Shown here: positions 1 through 12,374 of the stretch, piece after piece | Numbering within the stretch: position 1 is the stretch's first letter | How the letters are laid out: each line of letters starts with the position of its first letter | NCBI RefSeq assembly: GCF_031755915.1 | Contig: NC_083387.1 | Location: forward strand, 6,702,501 to 6,766,500 | Direction of reading: 5' to 3' | Origin: Ziziphus jujuba | Taxonomy: Eukaryota > Streptophyta > Magnoliopsida > Rosales > Rhamnaceae | DNA: 64,000 nucleotides | Made by a program: the position numbers and the translations under genes | Notes under the pieces: model-generated | Databases searched by the model: none | Told to the model about the DNA's origin: nothing | The model's input: the letters and a program-made list of their open reading frames with translations, nothing else

Positions 1-107
1 ACTTTTAACTGTTTGGTATTTGGACTAAACTAGTATTAATTTGATTTTCGCAGATGTAAGTTTGAGGATTTTTGGTAGATTTTGTTATTGGTTTGTCTGA
101 AAAACAG

Positions 108-3100
108 GTACCCTTCGGATCCATATGACCGAATATGGGATTCTGATGAAAATTTCTCACCATTTCACGTGTCAACTGGGTTTAAGATTGAAGTTAGCTT
201 TGAACGGGCTGGTTTTATAAAGGAGAGTCTACCTGCTGCCATTCTTCAAACTGCAAGAGTGTTAGCAAGGAGGGATGTCTTGACATACAAGTTGCCTCTT
301 GATACAATGGGGGACTATTACATAATCCTCTATTTTGCTGGGATTCTTCCGGTTTTCCCTTCGTTCGATGTATTGATCAATGGTGACATTGTTCAATCAA
401 ACTACACTGTGAAGACCTCAGAAGTCAGCGCTCTATATGTTACAAGGAAAGGAATCAATAGCTTGAATATAACACTAAAGAGCACCAGATTCTGTCCTCA
501 ACTCAATGGAATCGAGGTTTATGAGATTATTGATGTTCCATTGGAAGCATCATCAACAACAGGTATTGGCATTTTCATTTTCATACTCAAGAAAAGTGCA
601 TTCAGGTGGCTGGAACTAATTCTAGTTAATTTGACATGGTAATCCAAAATTATCTTGCAGTTTCGGCTCTTCAGGTTATTCAGCAGTCTACTGGTTTAGA
701 CCTGGGATGGGTAGATGATCCTTGCTCTCCCACATCTTGGGATCACATAGGATGTGAATCAAACTTAGTAACATCACTGTATGTAGTGTGTGTGTTTATA
801 TGTGCAACAATCAAATCTTTATACTGTTTCTGTTCAATTCTTTCTGACTTGAATTTCTTTTACTTAGGGAGCTCCCTAACATCAAGCTGAGGTCAATAAG
901 TCCAACATTCGGTGACTTGCTGGATCTTAAATCACTGTAAACTTCTTTTGCTACTTCACTCCATTGTTATAAATGTTACATTTTCGAACACTATCTTTTA
1001 TCAATCCATGGTGCTTTTATTTACAGGGATTTGCACAATACATCGCTTACAGGTGAAATACAGAATTTGGATAGCTTGCAACATCTTGAAAAACTGTAAT
1101 GTCTTATCATTTATCTCTCAATTGTTTGTTTTGTTTCTGTAGACATCCTGAATACTGACTTAAGTTGTTATTTGCAGGAATCTGAGTTTCAATGAGTTAA
1201 CATCCTTTGGTACAGGATTGGAGAACTTGGTCAGCCTTCGAACGTTGTAGGTTTCATTTTATACATTTCTTAAGAGAACCAAATACACTGATTTTATATA
1301 CTTCAGCATTTTGAAAATAAGGATCTGTTCTGTGGGTCCAAAATCTGATAATATCCTTGTATTCACTGTTTTCTTTTTTCTACATGGAGGGATTTGCAAA
1401 ACAACAGTTTACAAGGAACAGTTCCAGACAGTTTGGGAGACCTAATAGACCTTCACTTACTGTAAGTAATAATAATATAGTTTAAAATAACCATATTTAA
1501 CAAAATCTTCGGATTCTGTATAAGCTATGCAACTATGTTTTTACAGGAATTTGGAAAACAACAAACTTGAAGGCACCATTCCACAGTCTTTGAACAGAGA
1601 AAGCTTGGAAATTAGGTATGCAATTAGTTTTAACATCGCCATATATATTAGCTTTGAAAATTCAGCATTTTGATGCGGCATTTCCATGCAGATCGTCAGG
1701 AAATCTCTGTCTTTCTTTCTCCACAGTTACATGCAGTGATGTTTCATCCAACCCTTCCATAGAGACACCCCAAGTTACCATTTTTAACAAAAAGAAGCAC
1801 ACTGGATACAACCATTTGGTCATTATACTTGGTGTCACTGGTGGAGCCTTGCTTGTTCTTTTTCTCTGTATCACTCTTTCAGTATTTTTGTACACGAGGA
1901 GAAAGAAAACTGAAATGGCGAATAGAGCAAGTAAAACAGAGCATAGAATTTTCAATTGAAGACCACTATTTTCATTCTTGTTTTAACCTTTTTTTTTTTT
2001 TTTTTTTTTTTAAATCACAATCTAGGGGCAGAGGCAATAGATATGCGCAACTGGAATGCAGCAAAAATTTTTACTTACAAAGAAATCAAATCAGCAACCA
2101 GCAACTTCAAAGAGGTCATAGGGCGTGGTAGTTTTGGATCTGTTTACCTTGGAAAGCTACCTCAAGGAAAGCTAGTGGCTGTGAAAGTGCGGTTTGATAA
2201 AACCCTACTTGGAGCTGAATCATTTATCAATGAGGTTGACCATCTTAAGTGCTCCTTATGAAATTATTTTCTGCGTTCGAGGTCCACGAATATACTGTCC
2301 AACTTCTTTTAAGAGATTTTGTTTTTGTTTCCTCAACCACACTAATTTAGTATAACTACGATCACATGTGAATAGATCATGCCTGGAATTCCTGTTTCAG
2401 ATGAGAACTGTGTTTCATGCATAATATCCTCATTTTTTCATATCTCTGCTGCTTTTAGGTGCATCTCTTGTCAAAAATTCGCCACCAAAATCTTGTATCT
2501 TTGGAAGGATTTTGTTATGAATCAAAGCAGCAAATACTTGTTTATGAGTATCTACCTGGTGGATCGTTGGTTGACCACCTTTATGGTATGTCAAGCAATA
2601 TAAGCCAAATTGATATGAATATTCAATATTGTAGGATTTCCTATAAAGTTACAAATGATGTTACCTTCAGGTCCCAATAGCAGAAAAGTCTCACTAAGCT
2701 GGGTTCGTAGACTGAAAATTGCTGTTGATGCTGCAAAAGGTTTGTCTGTTTTCTTGCTGCTAATCTTTGATAGAAGATCAAAGAGGAAAAAAAATTACCT
2801 CATAATCAATGCTTTAATATTAGAACAGATATATAGCATTTATGTTAACAGCTCTATCTGAACCTCATTTCTTTTGAAGGATTGGACTATCTACACAATG
2901 GAAGTGAACCACGAATCATTCACCGAGATGTGAAGTGCAGTAATATCCTCTTGGATGTGGAGATGAATGCCAAGGTCTGTGATTTTGGCCTCTCCAAGCA
3001 AGTAACACAGGCAGATGCAACTCATGTGACTACCGTGGTCAAGGGCACTGCCGGCTATCTTGATCCTGAGTAAGATTTTGGAAGGTTTTGTAGCGGTGAT

Positions 3101-3640
3101 TGTTGATAATTAGCTTCTTTGGTCCCTTAATGACTAAAGAAATCTGTGCAGATACTATTCCACACAACAGTTGACCGAGAAAAGTGATGTATACAGCTTT
3201 GGAGTTGTCCTCCTGGAGCTCATATGTGGGAGAGAACCATTGAGTCACTCAGGAACTCCTGATTCCTTCAATTTGGTCTTATGGGTAACCTTAAATTTCT
3301 CTCTTTTGTTTCTGCTTCATTACCAATATCAACACATTTTATTAAACTGTTTGCATTCAAATGACTTGTTGAGGTTTAACTCTGTTCATGACCAAAAACT
3401 AATGTGGTTTTGGATTGTAAACTGCAGGCCAAGCCTTATTTACAGGCAGGAGCATTTGAGATAGTTGACGATAACATAAAGGGAAGTTTTGATGTGGAAA
3501 GCATGAGAAAGGCAGCGTTTGTTGCTATAAAATCAGTAGAGAGAGATGCATCACAAAGACCTACTATTGCACAAGTGTTGGCTGAGTTGAAAGAAGCTTA
3601 CAGTATTCAGCTATCCTATCTTGCATCTCGTGACATGTGA
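108..3640 (+). CDS. Malectin-like / LRR receptor-like Ser/Thr kinase, 5' end missing
   Basis: This is a plasma-membrane receptor kinase of the type of Arabidopsis At5g48740; the N-terminal part lies left of the window. Exons: 108-562, 661-778, 868-936, 1027-1095, 1178-1246, 1390-1461, 1547-1615, 1692-1930, 2026-2234, 2459-2585, 2671-2739, 2880-3069, 3152-3284, 3428-3640, giving 699 visible residues in one frame. In order: the end of a malectin-like domain (visible residues 1-150), about five LRRs, a membrane span at about 348-374 followed by RRKK, and a kinase domain at about 405-680. The kinase shows the glycine loop [12 protein letters not shown], the VAVKV lysine, [11 protein letters not shown] and [11 protein letters not shown], so it looks catalytically competent and of the RD class. 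Five consecutive exons of 69-72 nt, all split in the same codon phase, each carry one LRR, as is usual for this kinase class. It ends TGA at 3638. The ligand is unknown. Confidence 0.93.
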
Positions 3641-4526
3641 GTTAATATCTGGTTAGTACCATTTGGTCTTCAAAACATACTTTATTTTTTTATTTTTTCT
3701 TTTTTTCTTTTTTTGGCCTCATAACTTCCACAAGTTTCTATCACGGAGAACGCAACCCTGCAAGAAGAGAGCTAGGTCTTCGCTCTGCTATGAGACAGTT
3801 GTTTCATGAAGAGCAAATTATCACTAATATACGGGGACAGGAAAAAGAACAAGGAAAGAATGATCAGCCTTCTGAGCGTTTTGGAGTTTACTTATCTATC
3901 CGTATTTGTATTTATTCTGTCAATAGAAGAAATTAAAGAATTTTACTTTGACATGTTAAATCCAAAATGAGTGTTGTACTAGTGGAAACTTTATAATACT
4001 TATTAGGGTTTGGTTCCTCTTGTTTTCATGGAATGTCAGGTTGTGAAATGCTCCTTGCTATATTGCACTTGCGTTTTCCCTTCTTTTTTTCCCCCCAAAA
4101 AAAAGCATTTTCCCTTCTATGCTTAGAGCATCTTGGTACCAAGACAGTGTTCCAAAGATTATCCAATGGGGCATTGGCCATGCCAAACCCACCAAAAATT
4201 TGATATAGGTAAGTAGGTACATAACCATTTACCAAAACTATAAGCTCAAACGCAACTGTTCCTTTGTTTCTCCAAAAAGTTCTACACAAAAAGCTAAATA
4301 TTGGGGTGAAATCAATAGATAAAATACTGACTAAATTTCCCCTAATGAGATGACAACTAGTAGTGTTTTCTTTTCTTCTTTATCTTACCACTTCTCTTTG
4401 TAGAATATAACCCAGAGAAGGCAATGGAGGCTAATTCAACAAATGCTTGCATAACCATCCAAAAAATAACTCTATTCTGCTATGATATTGTATATCCTTT
4501 TTTCTTTTTTCTTTTTTTCTTTTTGG
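3641..4526. other. Convergent intergenic region (3' ends of two genes)
   Basis: The receptor-kinase gene (+) and the DedA-like gene (-) end towards each other here. The kinase 3'UTR probably runs to about 3950, where AATAGA/AATTAAAG near 3925-3937 could serve as a weak poly(A) signal. I see no coding potential; short open frames are interrupted and rich in T runs. Confidence 0.6.
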
Positions 4527-7500
4527 TCAAACTTGTAAATCAGAAGATTCTGACCAGGTGGAGTACCAACGCCGCAGGAAAAGGTATAACGCAGTTGAAG
4601 CAGCCACAGCATAAGGAAAAACAGTCCAAATTCCCTGCAAGCTTATACCAGTCAGATTTACTATAATTAAAGATGACAATCTCGTATGATATAATATATA
4701 TATATATACATAGAAAAATGATATGGTAAGAGATTTATGAAGAGGAATTGTGAGGGACAACATCCATAGCCATAAAATCTGCATAATTTTCATGATCTGA
4801 CAATTGTGGATGGCTGTCTCTCAAAGTCCCTCTCCATAAGTCCCTTGCCATATATATATATATATATATATATGCATATGCATTTGCATACCACAGCTGT
4901 TGCAACAGTAGCAAGGGCAAACAATGGCCGCTGCCTCAACAGAAATCCGATCCCGAACTGCAAAGTGTGCAGTGAAAACTATATTAGATGTAAAAATAGC
5001 ATATTCTTTTATTGATTTCTCTTTTTATTCTTTTTCCAATCTTGATCGTTACAATAGAAGGTGAAACTAGGATGTTTGTTACCGAATTCTTTTACCAATA
5101 GTTGCCATTACAGAATTTCAACCACTGAGTAATCAGTTTCGAGTGGAGCAAACCATGGATTCAAGTCAACTATGTATGACATGCCTTATGCCTCAATAAA
5201 TTTAGATGTAAGGTGCATATTTGCAAGTAAACTAGCATGCTACTCTTGAATGAAATGAGTGCATGTGGATTTCTTTTCTAAATCAACTTAATATACCTGA
5301 ATGGGAAGAGTGATCAAGCCACCAGCACAAACTCCGGCAAAGAAACATTCTGCACTGACACCCTGCACTCAAAGCAAAACTACGTCATCCCCAATAAGAT
5401 CCAAGCAATTATGAGTCAACAAATAGGATTATACTCATTTAACATGCATATGCATCGCAATGAAATATCAAAATTAATTGTTTTAAAGTACACAAGGATA
5501 AAATTCGAGCATGAGGCAGACACTATTAACTTTGCCAAATATAAGCCCATGCATTGACCATACAAATATATCTCTCCATGATATAGGTCCTTAACTGCTT
5601 AAATTTATTAACCAAAAAAAAAAAAGGCTAAATAAATAATAATAATAACAAATAACATGAAGGAAGAATAAGATAGCAGGACAGAGATGGTTACTCAATT
5701 AGGATCACTAACCATTGCCCCTGCTAGAAAACCTGTAGGATTTCTTGCACCAACAGAGAGCCGTTCAACTGCAAATCAAAATTCATAAGGTAAAGAAAAA
5801 AGAAATTGATCCAAATAACATGAATGCAATATGCAGAGACAATTAGTGTTTGAACTTTATATCAAGTTGCCCAGTACTGTCTGATTGCATACAGGTAATA
5901 CTAATTTATGAAATAGATAGCTAAGGATGCCCCATCTTGTCATGGATCTTGCATAAAATATTAGGGCTATGGTCTACTAGCAACTCCAGCAGTGAATAAT
6001 CTAAACATGCTACTAAAACCAAATTCTTCGACGTCTAAATTATTCAACTCCACATTAGAATTTGCACAAGCATTGGTTAATCCTAGTAAAGTTAAAATCA
6101 GGAAGTACATTGATTTACCATTGAACCTTAAAATCAATGATGAATGTTAAACATTGAGATAGAACCACAAGCATAAAAGATACTACAGCTTTCAGAGCTC
6201 ACCTAAACCACTGAGATTGCCATATTTTTGCACTGCACGACTTATGCTCTGAGCTCTCTCTTTGCCAATCCCTAGCTGCATTCATTGTCAGTAACAAAAC
6301 AAATTAGAAAGACAAACAGAGAGAGAGAGAGAGAGAGAGAGAGTATCATTCCCCTGTACTTTGCAAATATAGAAAACAAGTGTACTAATGCATTTGAACA
6401 AGTGCTTACACGGAGGTCATGTACTGCTCATGAATGGGCTTTGTCATAATGAATGCATTAGAAGTCAGAAGCAAGCCAAAGTCACAGGACAGATATTAAT
6501 CCATATACCCTTGAATCTCAATGACAGAACAAACCTTTGAACAAACATCAGCAGAAGCCCCAGATCTTGTGAAAAGCTTCCCAAGATAAAATGGAATCAG
6601 GTCACTGATGCATACTCCCCTAAAGTGAAATGAACATGTTAGGTTCATATTTCAATATAAAAAGGTGCACTACTAATGGAGAGACTGCACAAAACAGAAA
6701 CAGCTATGAAGCTGCATCTCAATAGATACATCAAACCAACTAATCATAAAGACAGTTCCCGCACCCACTGACCAGTACACCCAAAGAATTGTTGATATTA
6801 TATATGGAGCATTCCTGGAAAAAGATTCAGCAAAAGACTGCCATGTCCCATCCAAAGTTAGCATCCGTGCTATAGATATGCCAACCTGAATAATTTACTA
6901 AAAGATTACTGGCAAGTTCAAACATGCAATGGAAACATGAGAATCAAAGCAGCGCTGATTTGTAGAAAATAGGCATTTGAGCTTGTGAAATAGAAGTACA
7001 AGGACAGAGGACAGACCCAAATATTTAAAGCCTCTTCACTAATGAAAAGTCCACAGCCAGCAGCCATAAGTAACCAAAAGTAAATCCACCTACAATGCAG
7101 TATCATGCATGTTCAGAAATCATAGCCTTTTTAAAAAGCCTAAAAAGAAATAATAGTTAAAAAAACAAAAGAATCAGGGAGGGAGGTGAGGATAACTTTA
7201 ACTTGGATGGCAGTTTAACTCTTTAAACTCCAATTTCTTTTTTTTCTTTTTTTTTTTCTTTTTTTTTTTTCAACTTATTGAAGATCTTGAAAGTTGATGG
7301 AATGCTAAACTACTATTAATTTTGCCAACGTGTAAGTCAATATCAAAACAAAAGAGCCATTTGTTTCAATAAATTATAATTGTTAATCCACCTGCAATGC
7401 GGTACCATGCATGCTTCAGAAATCAGTCTTTCTAACAAGCCTAAAAAGAAATAATAATTAAAAACAAAAGAATCAGGGAGGGAGGTGAGGGTAACTTTAA

Positions 7501-8789
7501 CTTGGATGGCAATTCAACTCTGTAAACTCCAATTTCCTTTTTTTCAACACATTGAAGATCTTGAAAGTTGATGGAATGCTAAACTAGTATTCATTTTGCC
7601 TATGTGTAAGTCAATATCAATACAAAAGAGCCATTTGTTTGAATAAATTATAAATGTTAATGTACCCTGGAGCATATTCTGGAAGAACCACTCTGTATCC
7701 AAAAGCTTTGAAAGTGAAGCCAGCAGGTAAAGCCATCGCGGAAGACGAAGAACCTTCAGCAAAAAACTGAAATCCATGTGATGATCCTAGTGCAGGCTCC
7801 TTGATGCCAGCACATATAACTGTGGCAGTTGCTGCTAGGCCCAAAGCAATTGCAATTTTAGCAAGAAACGAAACTCCTGCACTGGGACGAGTATTTTTCC
7901 CATTTCCAAGCACCTCATTAACAATTATATCTTGTCGATCCGCAATGTCCTCTGAAATTGTAGATTCATAATTTTCTGCATCTGCCTGACTTCTGATCCT
8001 GAATGGTCTAAAAGAGAATCATCAAATTATTATGCTCAAGATTAAGGACTACTAAACAAAACTAGACAGCTGAAAGACTGAAAACTGTATCAACAAAGAG
8101 CTCAAGTCTGAGTACAGGATACAAATTAAGCTCAAAAACTAGAGCCATCACTTATTTAAAGACCCAAAAAAAAAAAAAAAAAAAAAAAAACTTTTTAAGA
8201 AATTAATAAAAATGATCTCCTGTCCTAAAGCTTTCAGATGCCAAGCAAAAGTAAAATAGTCCGTTTTGAAGTAACAAGTGAACTAAAACACTAATAAAGA
8301 CGGTAATGCACAATGTAGCCAAGCTAAGTCTCAGAACTAGTCAAATTGCTGAAAACTGTTGGCAAACAAATTAATTCAGATATTACAATTACAATCTTCC
8401 ATTGTTTACCAATGTGATAAAGCAAAAATTTTTCTCGCGCCAGCAGCGCCAAGTTCAAATATTTGGCTTTATCCTCCAGTTGGGTTTTTTATCATCATAA
8501 ACAAATCCCAATCATAAATGACATTCAAAGTTCACATTTTTTCTCATCCTTCCCTTTAGTTTTCCCAGCAAATAAGCCACCTTTACAACCGAAGAACAAG
8601 TAGAAAATTTTACCTGAAAGTTTGAGGTCTAAATATATGGGCAACTAGTTTATCACTATAGCCGGTCAAAGTTCTCTGTCGGACAAGAAAACAGCTTGAA
8701 TGCCTCAAGTGTCGTCGAGTAGGTGATCTTGGTATGGTTGTGGGTCGGCATATGGAGGACCCATGTGCTGAAACTGCGAGTGGCAACAT
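4527..8789 (-). CDS. Chloroplast-directed DedA/VTT-like membrane protein (385 aa)
   Basis: Ten exons read on the minus strand: 8789-8614, 8007-7666, 7089-7017, 6885-6773, 6619-6535, 6275-6203, 5768-5713, 5362-5297, 4957-4892, 4634-4527. They sum to 1158 nt, exactly 386 codons with TGA. The first 60 residues are rich in R, S and T and poor in acidic residues, like a plastid transit peptide (inference). A first span lies at about 104-126, followed by four or five more hydrophobic segments to the end. The stretches GVCISDLIPFYLG (235-247) and RNPTGFLAG (296-304) match the pattern of the DedA/SNARE-associated (VTT) fold, G-D-x3-Y-x2-G and R-x-P-x4-AG. Proteins of this fold move or scramble lipids in membranes; the substrate here is unknown. 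No other in-frame ATG lies just upstream of 8789. Intron 2 carries a tandem duplication. Existence of the gene is near certain; the family name is an inference. Confidence 0.85.
7083..7664. repeat. Tandem duplication (about 300 bp x2) inside intron 2 of the DedA-like gene
   Basis: Bases 7083-7384 and 7385-7664 are two copies offset by 302 bp. Both share AATCCACC(T)(A/G)CAATGC at the start, an AGGGAGGGAGGTGAGG block, and a matching tail. Copy 1 has gained a long T/C run. The left copy begins at the 5' edge of exon 3 (minus strand), so the right copy carries a second CAG|GTGGATT acceptor-like site at 7391-7393 inside the intron. Confidence 0.9.
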
Positions 8790-10904
8790 TTTTATTAATG
8801 CTCCTCGACCACAGTCAGTGCCTGTAAAAGGTACTCGAATAGTGAAGTAGGCAGATAGTTTGGTTGAAGCTGTGGAGGGGAAGAAAGATGAGGAAGCTTA
8901 TGTTCCATGTGGTTGGGTGTGAACGAATATTGGAAGTGAAGCAGCTGAAAATAGAGACTATAGAAGTACATGCTATCGCAGATTCACAAGAAGAGTGAGA
9001 AACCCTCTAGGAAAGGGACTGTTTCTGTTTGGCTTTGTGGCTCCAAAGAATTTAGCCATTTCTTTCAAATTATTATGACAGACTATTCTAATTTTAATCA
9101 TATTTATTGTTGAACGGATAATGGTTGGGATATTTTGCGTGGCACCACATGCTGGGTTCACGTTTCCTCTTCAACCATTTGTTTGTGTCGCTAAAGCCAT
9201 TTTTCAATTTTCTAGAAATTGATTTTTCAAGGGGATTGTTATCTTATTGCATTTGATTTAGGCTCTATAAATATATTTTTAATAATAATTATTGTTTTTA
9301 GATAAGATTTATAAAAGGGCTTTCCATTAAATTAGAAGAAAAAGATTTATTCTTTCAAACTTTGTAAAATATTCGTTGTGTGGAAAATGACCACTAGCAG
9401 GTTATCACAAAATAATAAAAATGTCTATGGAAAATAAGATATACTTATCAAAGCCTATCATGTAATAAGATTATCATTGCTTTGATATTATAACAAAATA
9501 TGTGATCATTTATAAGCTCATCAACACTGAAAAACGACGCAGAGAATTTGAAGTTTTTTGCCAATCATCATGTACATCGAGGAGTAACACATTTTCGAAA
9601 AGTATTTAGGTTGTTATCTGTGTAAGGATTTGCATGTAGCCTACTTCCTAGCCCATAGCTTAGAAGGTAAACTTTTCCTTCTTTTTTTTTTTTCTTTTTT
9701 TTTTTTTCAATCAATTTCTTGAGAATGATATTTATGACATTTTATCGATGAATATTTGTTGAAATATAAAAAAGTTATCAAAATTAAAATATGCCTATAA
9801 ATTTTGTAACGTGAATAAAAGTACCTCATGTATGATTGAGTCCTTTTACCCCTCCGCCTCCGCTATAATATTACACGGTTTGGGTATTATGACTGGAAAG
9901 AGAGGATGTCGTAAATCGTGGGAACGTTGTGTAGTCCCTGTCAATCACGATAACGACAAAATGGGGACAGAAACGACTACCTTCAAAGAAGTCGTTGAGA
10001 AGACAAACGCGCCAAAAGCTATTATTAAGCCGTGCCGCCAAATGAGAGCTTTGGCGCGCCGAACATATTTAATTCCAACGGCGAACACCAAACCACGTGC
10101 AGTTTTCTTCTTTGTTTGTTTCGGCGCAGAGGACAGAGAGTCGCAAAAAAAGTGGATTTTAGATCAATCACGAGTAAACGATGTCGTCTTTGTTAGCTGA
10201 CCAATACTTTTCCATTGCAATAGCCGTCAACATAAAAAGCCGTCTTTTATCCAGCTTCAGTAAAATTGGTCCGAGCTTTCAAAACAGATAACATATCTAC
10301 TTACGTGGAAATTCCACAAGTGCTTCCAAGGATCGAAACTCTCTTTTTTTTCTTTTTTCTTTTTTTTTTCTTTTTTTTGGCCATCCAACGGCATGTAATT
10401 GTCTACTTTTTCGCATTGAGTTTTGTCTGTAAAATTAAAAAGTGTAAACTTTTTTTTCTTTTTTCTTTTTTTAACTTTTCCAGCTTGCTTCTGCACTAAG
10501 CTTTTTCCTATACTTGTTTTGCTTTCTTTCCAACTATATTCTTAATTTTTTATATTGGGGAATCCTGTATTATTTAAGACTAGCTACTACTTTCTAGAGA
10601 GAATCTTATAGATAAAAATCCATTTTTATTTTTTTATATTTTTTTTTTCTGTGCAACTTGGTAATCATCATTTTGATCAGAAGCATCGGCTATAATCTTA
10701 TAGTGCTGTTTTTTTCTTTTTTCTTTTTTGGGTTTTATCATAATTTTCTTTTGGTGGGTTCTTTTTCTTGGTGAACTATTATTATATCCATATCAGCTAG
10801 GTAAGTGGGTATTCGAATTTTGAATTACCCAAAAGTTCTTTAATTCTTAGTTTGTTTCCAGATTCTTTAGAAAATTCTGGGATCTTGATCTCTTTGATAA
10901 GAGG
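8790..10904. other. Divergent intergenic region
   Basis: This lies between the starts of the DedA-like gene (-) and the FLOURY1-like gene (+). From 9200 to 9800 it is AT-rich with T runs. 9830-10200 is clearly richer in G+C and carries E2F-type sites and a G-box. 10330-10760 holds several C/T-interrupted poly-T tracts. A possible short 5'UTR intron of the FLOURY1-like gene is 10801-10861 (AG|GTAAGTGG ... TTTCCAG). The open frame 9811-10200 has no ATG at its start and no family I recognise; I do not call it a gene. Confidence 0.55.
10009..10099. promoter_or_regulatory. Two E2F-consensus sites plus a G-box
   Basis: GCGCCAAAA at 10009-10017 is TTTTGGCGC on the minus strand, and TTTGGCGCGCC lies at 10050-10060 on the plus strand. 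Both fit the plant E2F consensus TTTSSCGC and face each other 32 bp apart. CACGTG at 10094-10099 is a G-box core. Such paired sites normally sit in promoters of S-phase genes. Here the nearest ATG (10181) opens only a 36-codon frame ending at 10291, and the next real gene begins at 10905. Confidence 0.55.
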
Positions 10905-12374
10905 ATGGCTTTTCACGAAATTCATCCATGGACATTGGGTGGTCTTTTAAGAGCCTTCTTTGATCTTGCTCTTGCCTATTTCTTGCTTTGCATTTCGACT
11001 TTTATGTTCTTCGCGTCCAAGTGTTTGAAAATTGTTGGGCTGTGTTTGCCATGTCCTTGTAAGGGGATTTTGGGGTATCGCAACGGCAATTTATGCTGGC
11101 ACGAATTGCTTGTCGAAAGGCCTGTTAGAAAGATCTATGCTGTTCAGCTTTCTGTGAAGAGTAGGTTCCCTTTCGATTTGATTTGGGCTAAGGATCTAAG
11201 TAAGTTAAATACAAAGTTAATAGAAGAGGGCAATTGTGAGAATGGTTTCCTTGAACTCGAAGGTGAAGCATGCTCTAGTTCATATACGAGTCCAAGAATG
11301 CAAAATTTGGTTGACAGGGAAGGTGGGTTTGATGCCAAGGGAAAAAGGATTATGAATCTAAGGCAAAGGTCTGGATTTCGGCGGCGTAGGAGAGCTACTC
11401 TTGAGTATGGAAAATTCTCTTCTGCTTCTCAAAATGATGGGTTGAGGTCAACTGTTGGTGTTTCCTCTTCCGCATCTCCTTGTGATGTCGTTGAAATTAA
11501 AGATAAATCCACTGAAAGCTTAACCCTTCAGGGTAAGTGAGAAAGATCTGAACTTGTTATGTTTTTTTCAACAGTTAAGAACAAGATAAAGTGAAAATAA
11601 ATAAATAATACTTGCATATTGTAGTGTGATTTTTTTTTTTTTAATTTGAATTTTGAAGGCATTACAGAGCATTTTTCTTGTTATTCTGATAGGAGTTTTA
11701 AAAATTTTGTTCGGCAGGTCAAAACCTCATATTTCCTTTTCTCCACATTTTTTTATTGGTCGAGTTTGTAAATTTAAAGCTATCACAAATGACTATGAAG
11801 GTTTGGTGATTTTTGTGATGATTTCATTTCAGATGATGTAAATGCACCAGCTGGGAAATATAGAGGTGAGAAAACCTCTGAGGGTATTGAATTGAGTGGA
11901 TTTTTTGGCGATAGTAGAGACATGGATAAGCATTTGTTTTCATTTGGAAAGTACATAGCTAATGCTCAAGAAAATAGACCCAATCTTGGATCCGATACTG
12001 ATGCAATCAGGATGTTGGAACGAGCACTTGAAGAAGAGAGAGCTGCTTGTGCCGCTCTTCACCTTGAACTGGAGAAAGAGAGAGCTGCTGCTGCAACTGC
12101 TGCAGATGAAGCTATGGCGATGATATCCCGTCTGCAAGAGGAGAAAGCATCAATGGAAATTGAATCAAGACAGTACCAAAGGATGATAGAAGAAAAATTT
12201 GCTTATGATGAAGAAGAGCTAGATGTTTTGAAAGATATCCTTTTTAGGAGGGAAAAGGAAAATCATTTTCTGGAGAAGGAAATTGAAGTATACAGGCAGA
12301 TGGGCAGTCAAAGAACGATCGGAGTGACATGTTGGATGGATGGAAACCGATGCCTTTATCTTTACTTGATTTAA
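10905..12374 (+). CDS. FLOURY1-like / myosin-binding GTD-binding protein, C-terminus disrupted
   Basis: Exon 1 is 10905-11532 and exon 2 starts at 11833; the open frame ends at TGA-free TAA 12372-12374, giving 389 aa. A membrane span lies at about residues 12-42, followed by the Cys-rich CLPCPCKG stretch typical of FLOURY1-like proteins. An Arg-rich cluster (FRRRRR) is near the end of exon 1. Residues 266-366 form the long coiled-coil GTD-binding (zein-binding, DUF593) domain that in this family binds myosin XI tails and links ER or vesicles to actin motility. Right after this domain, at about 12305-12328, the natural reading frame shifts by one base and the last 23 residues of the predicted product look foreign. 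The family continues for another 100-200 residues, and their remains are annotated separately. Whether the truncated product is made is unknown. Confidence 0.85.

Noticed and set aside
9811..10200. 129-codon open frame between the DedA-like and FLOURY1-like genes
   Set aside because: It starts at GTG, has no recognisable domain, and covers promoter-type elements; better read as regulatory DNA.
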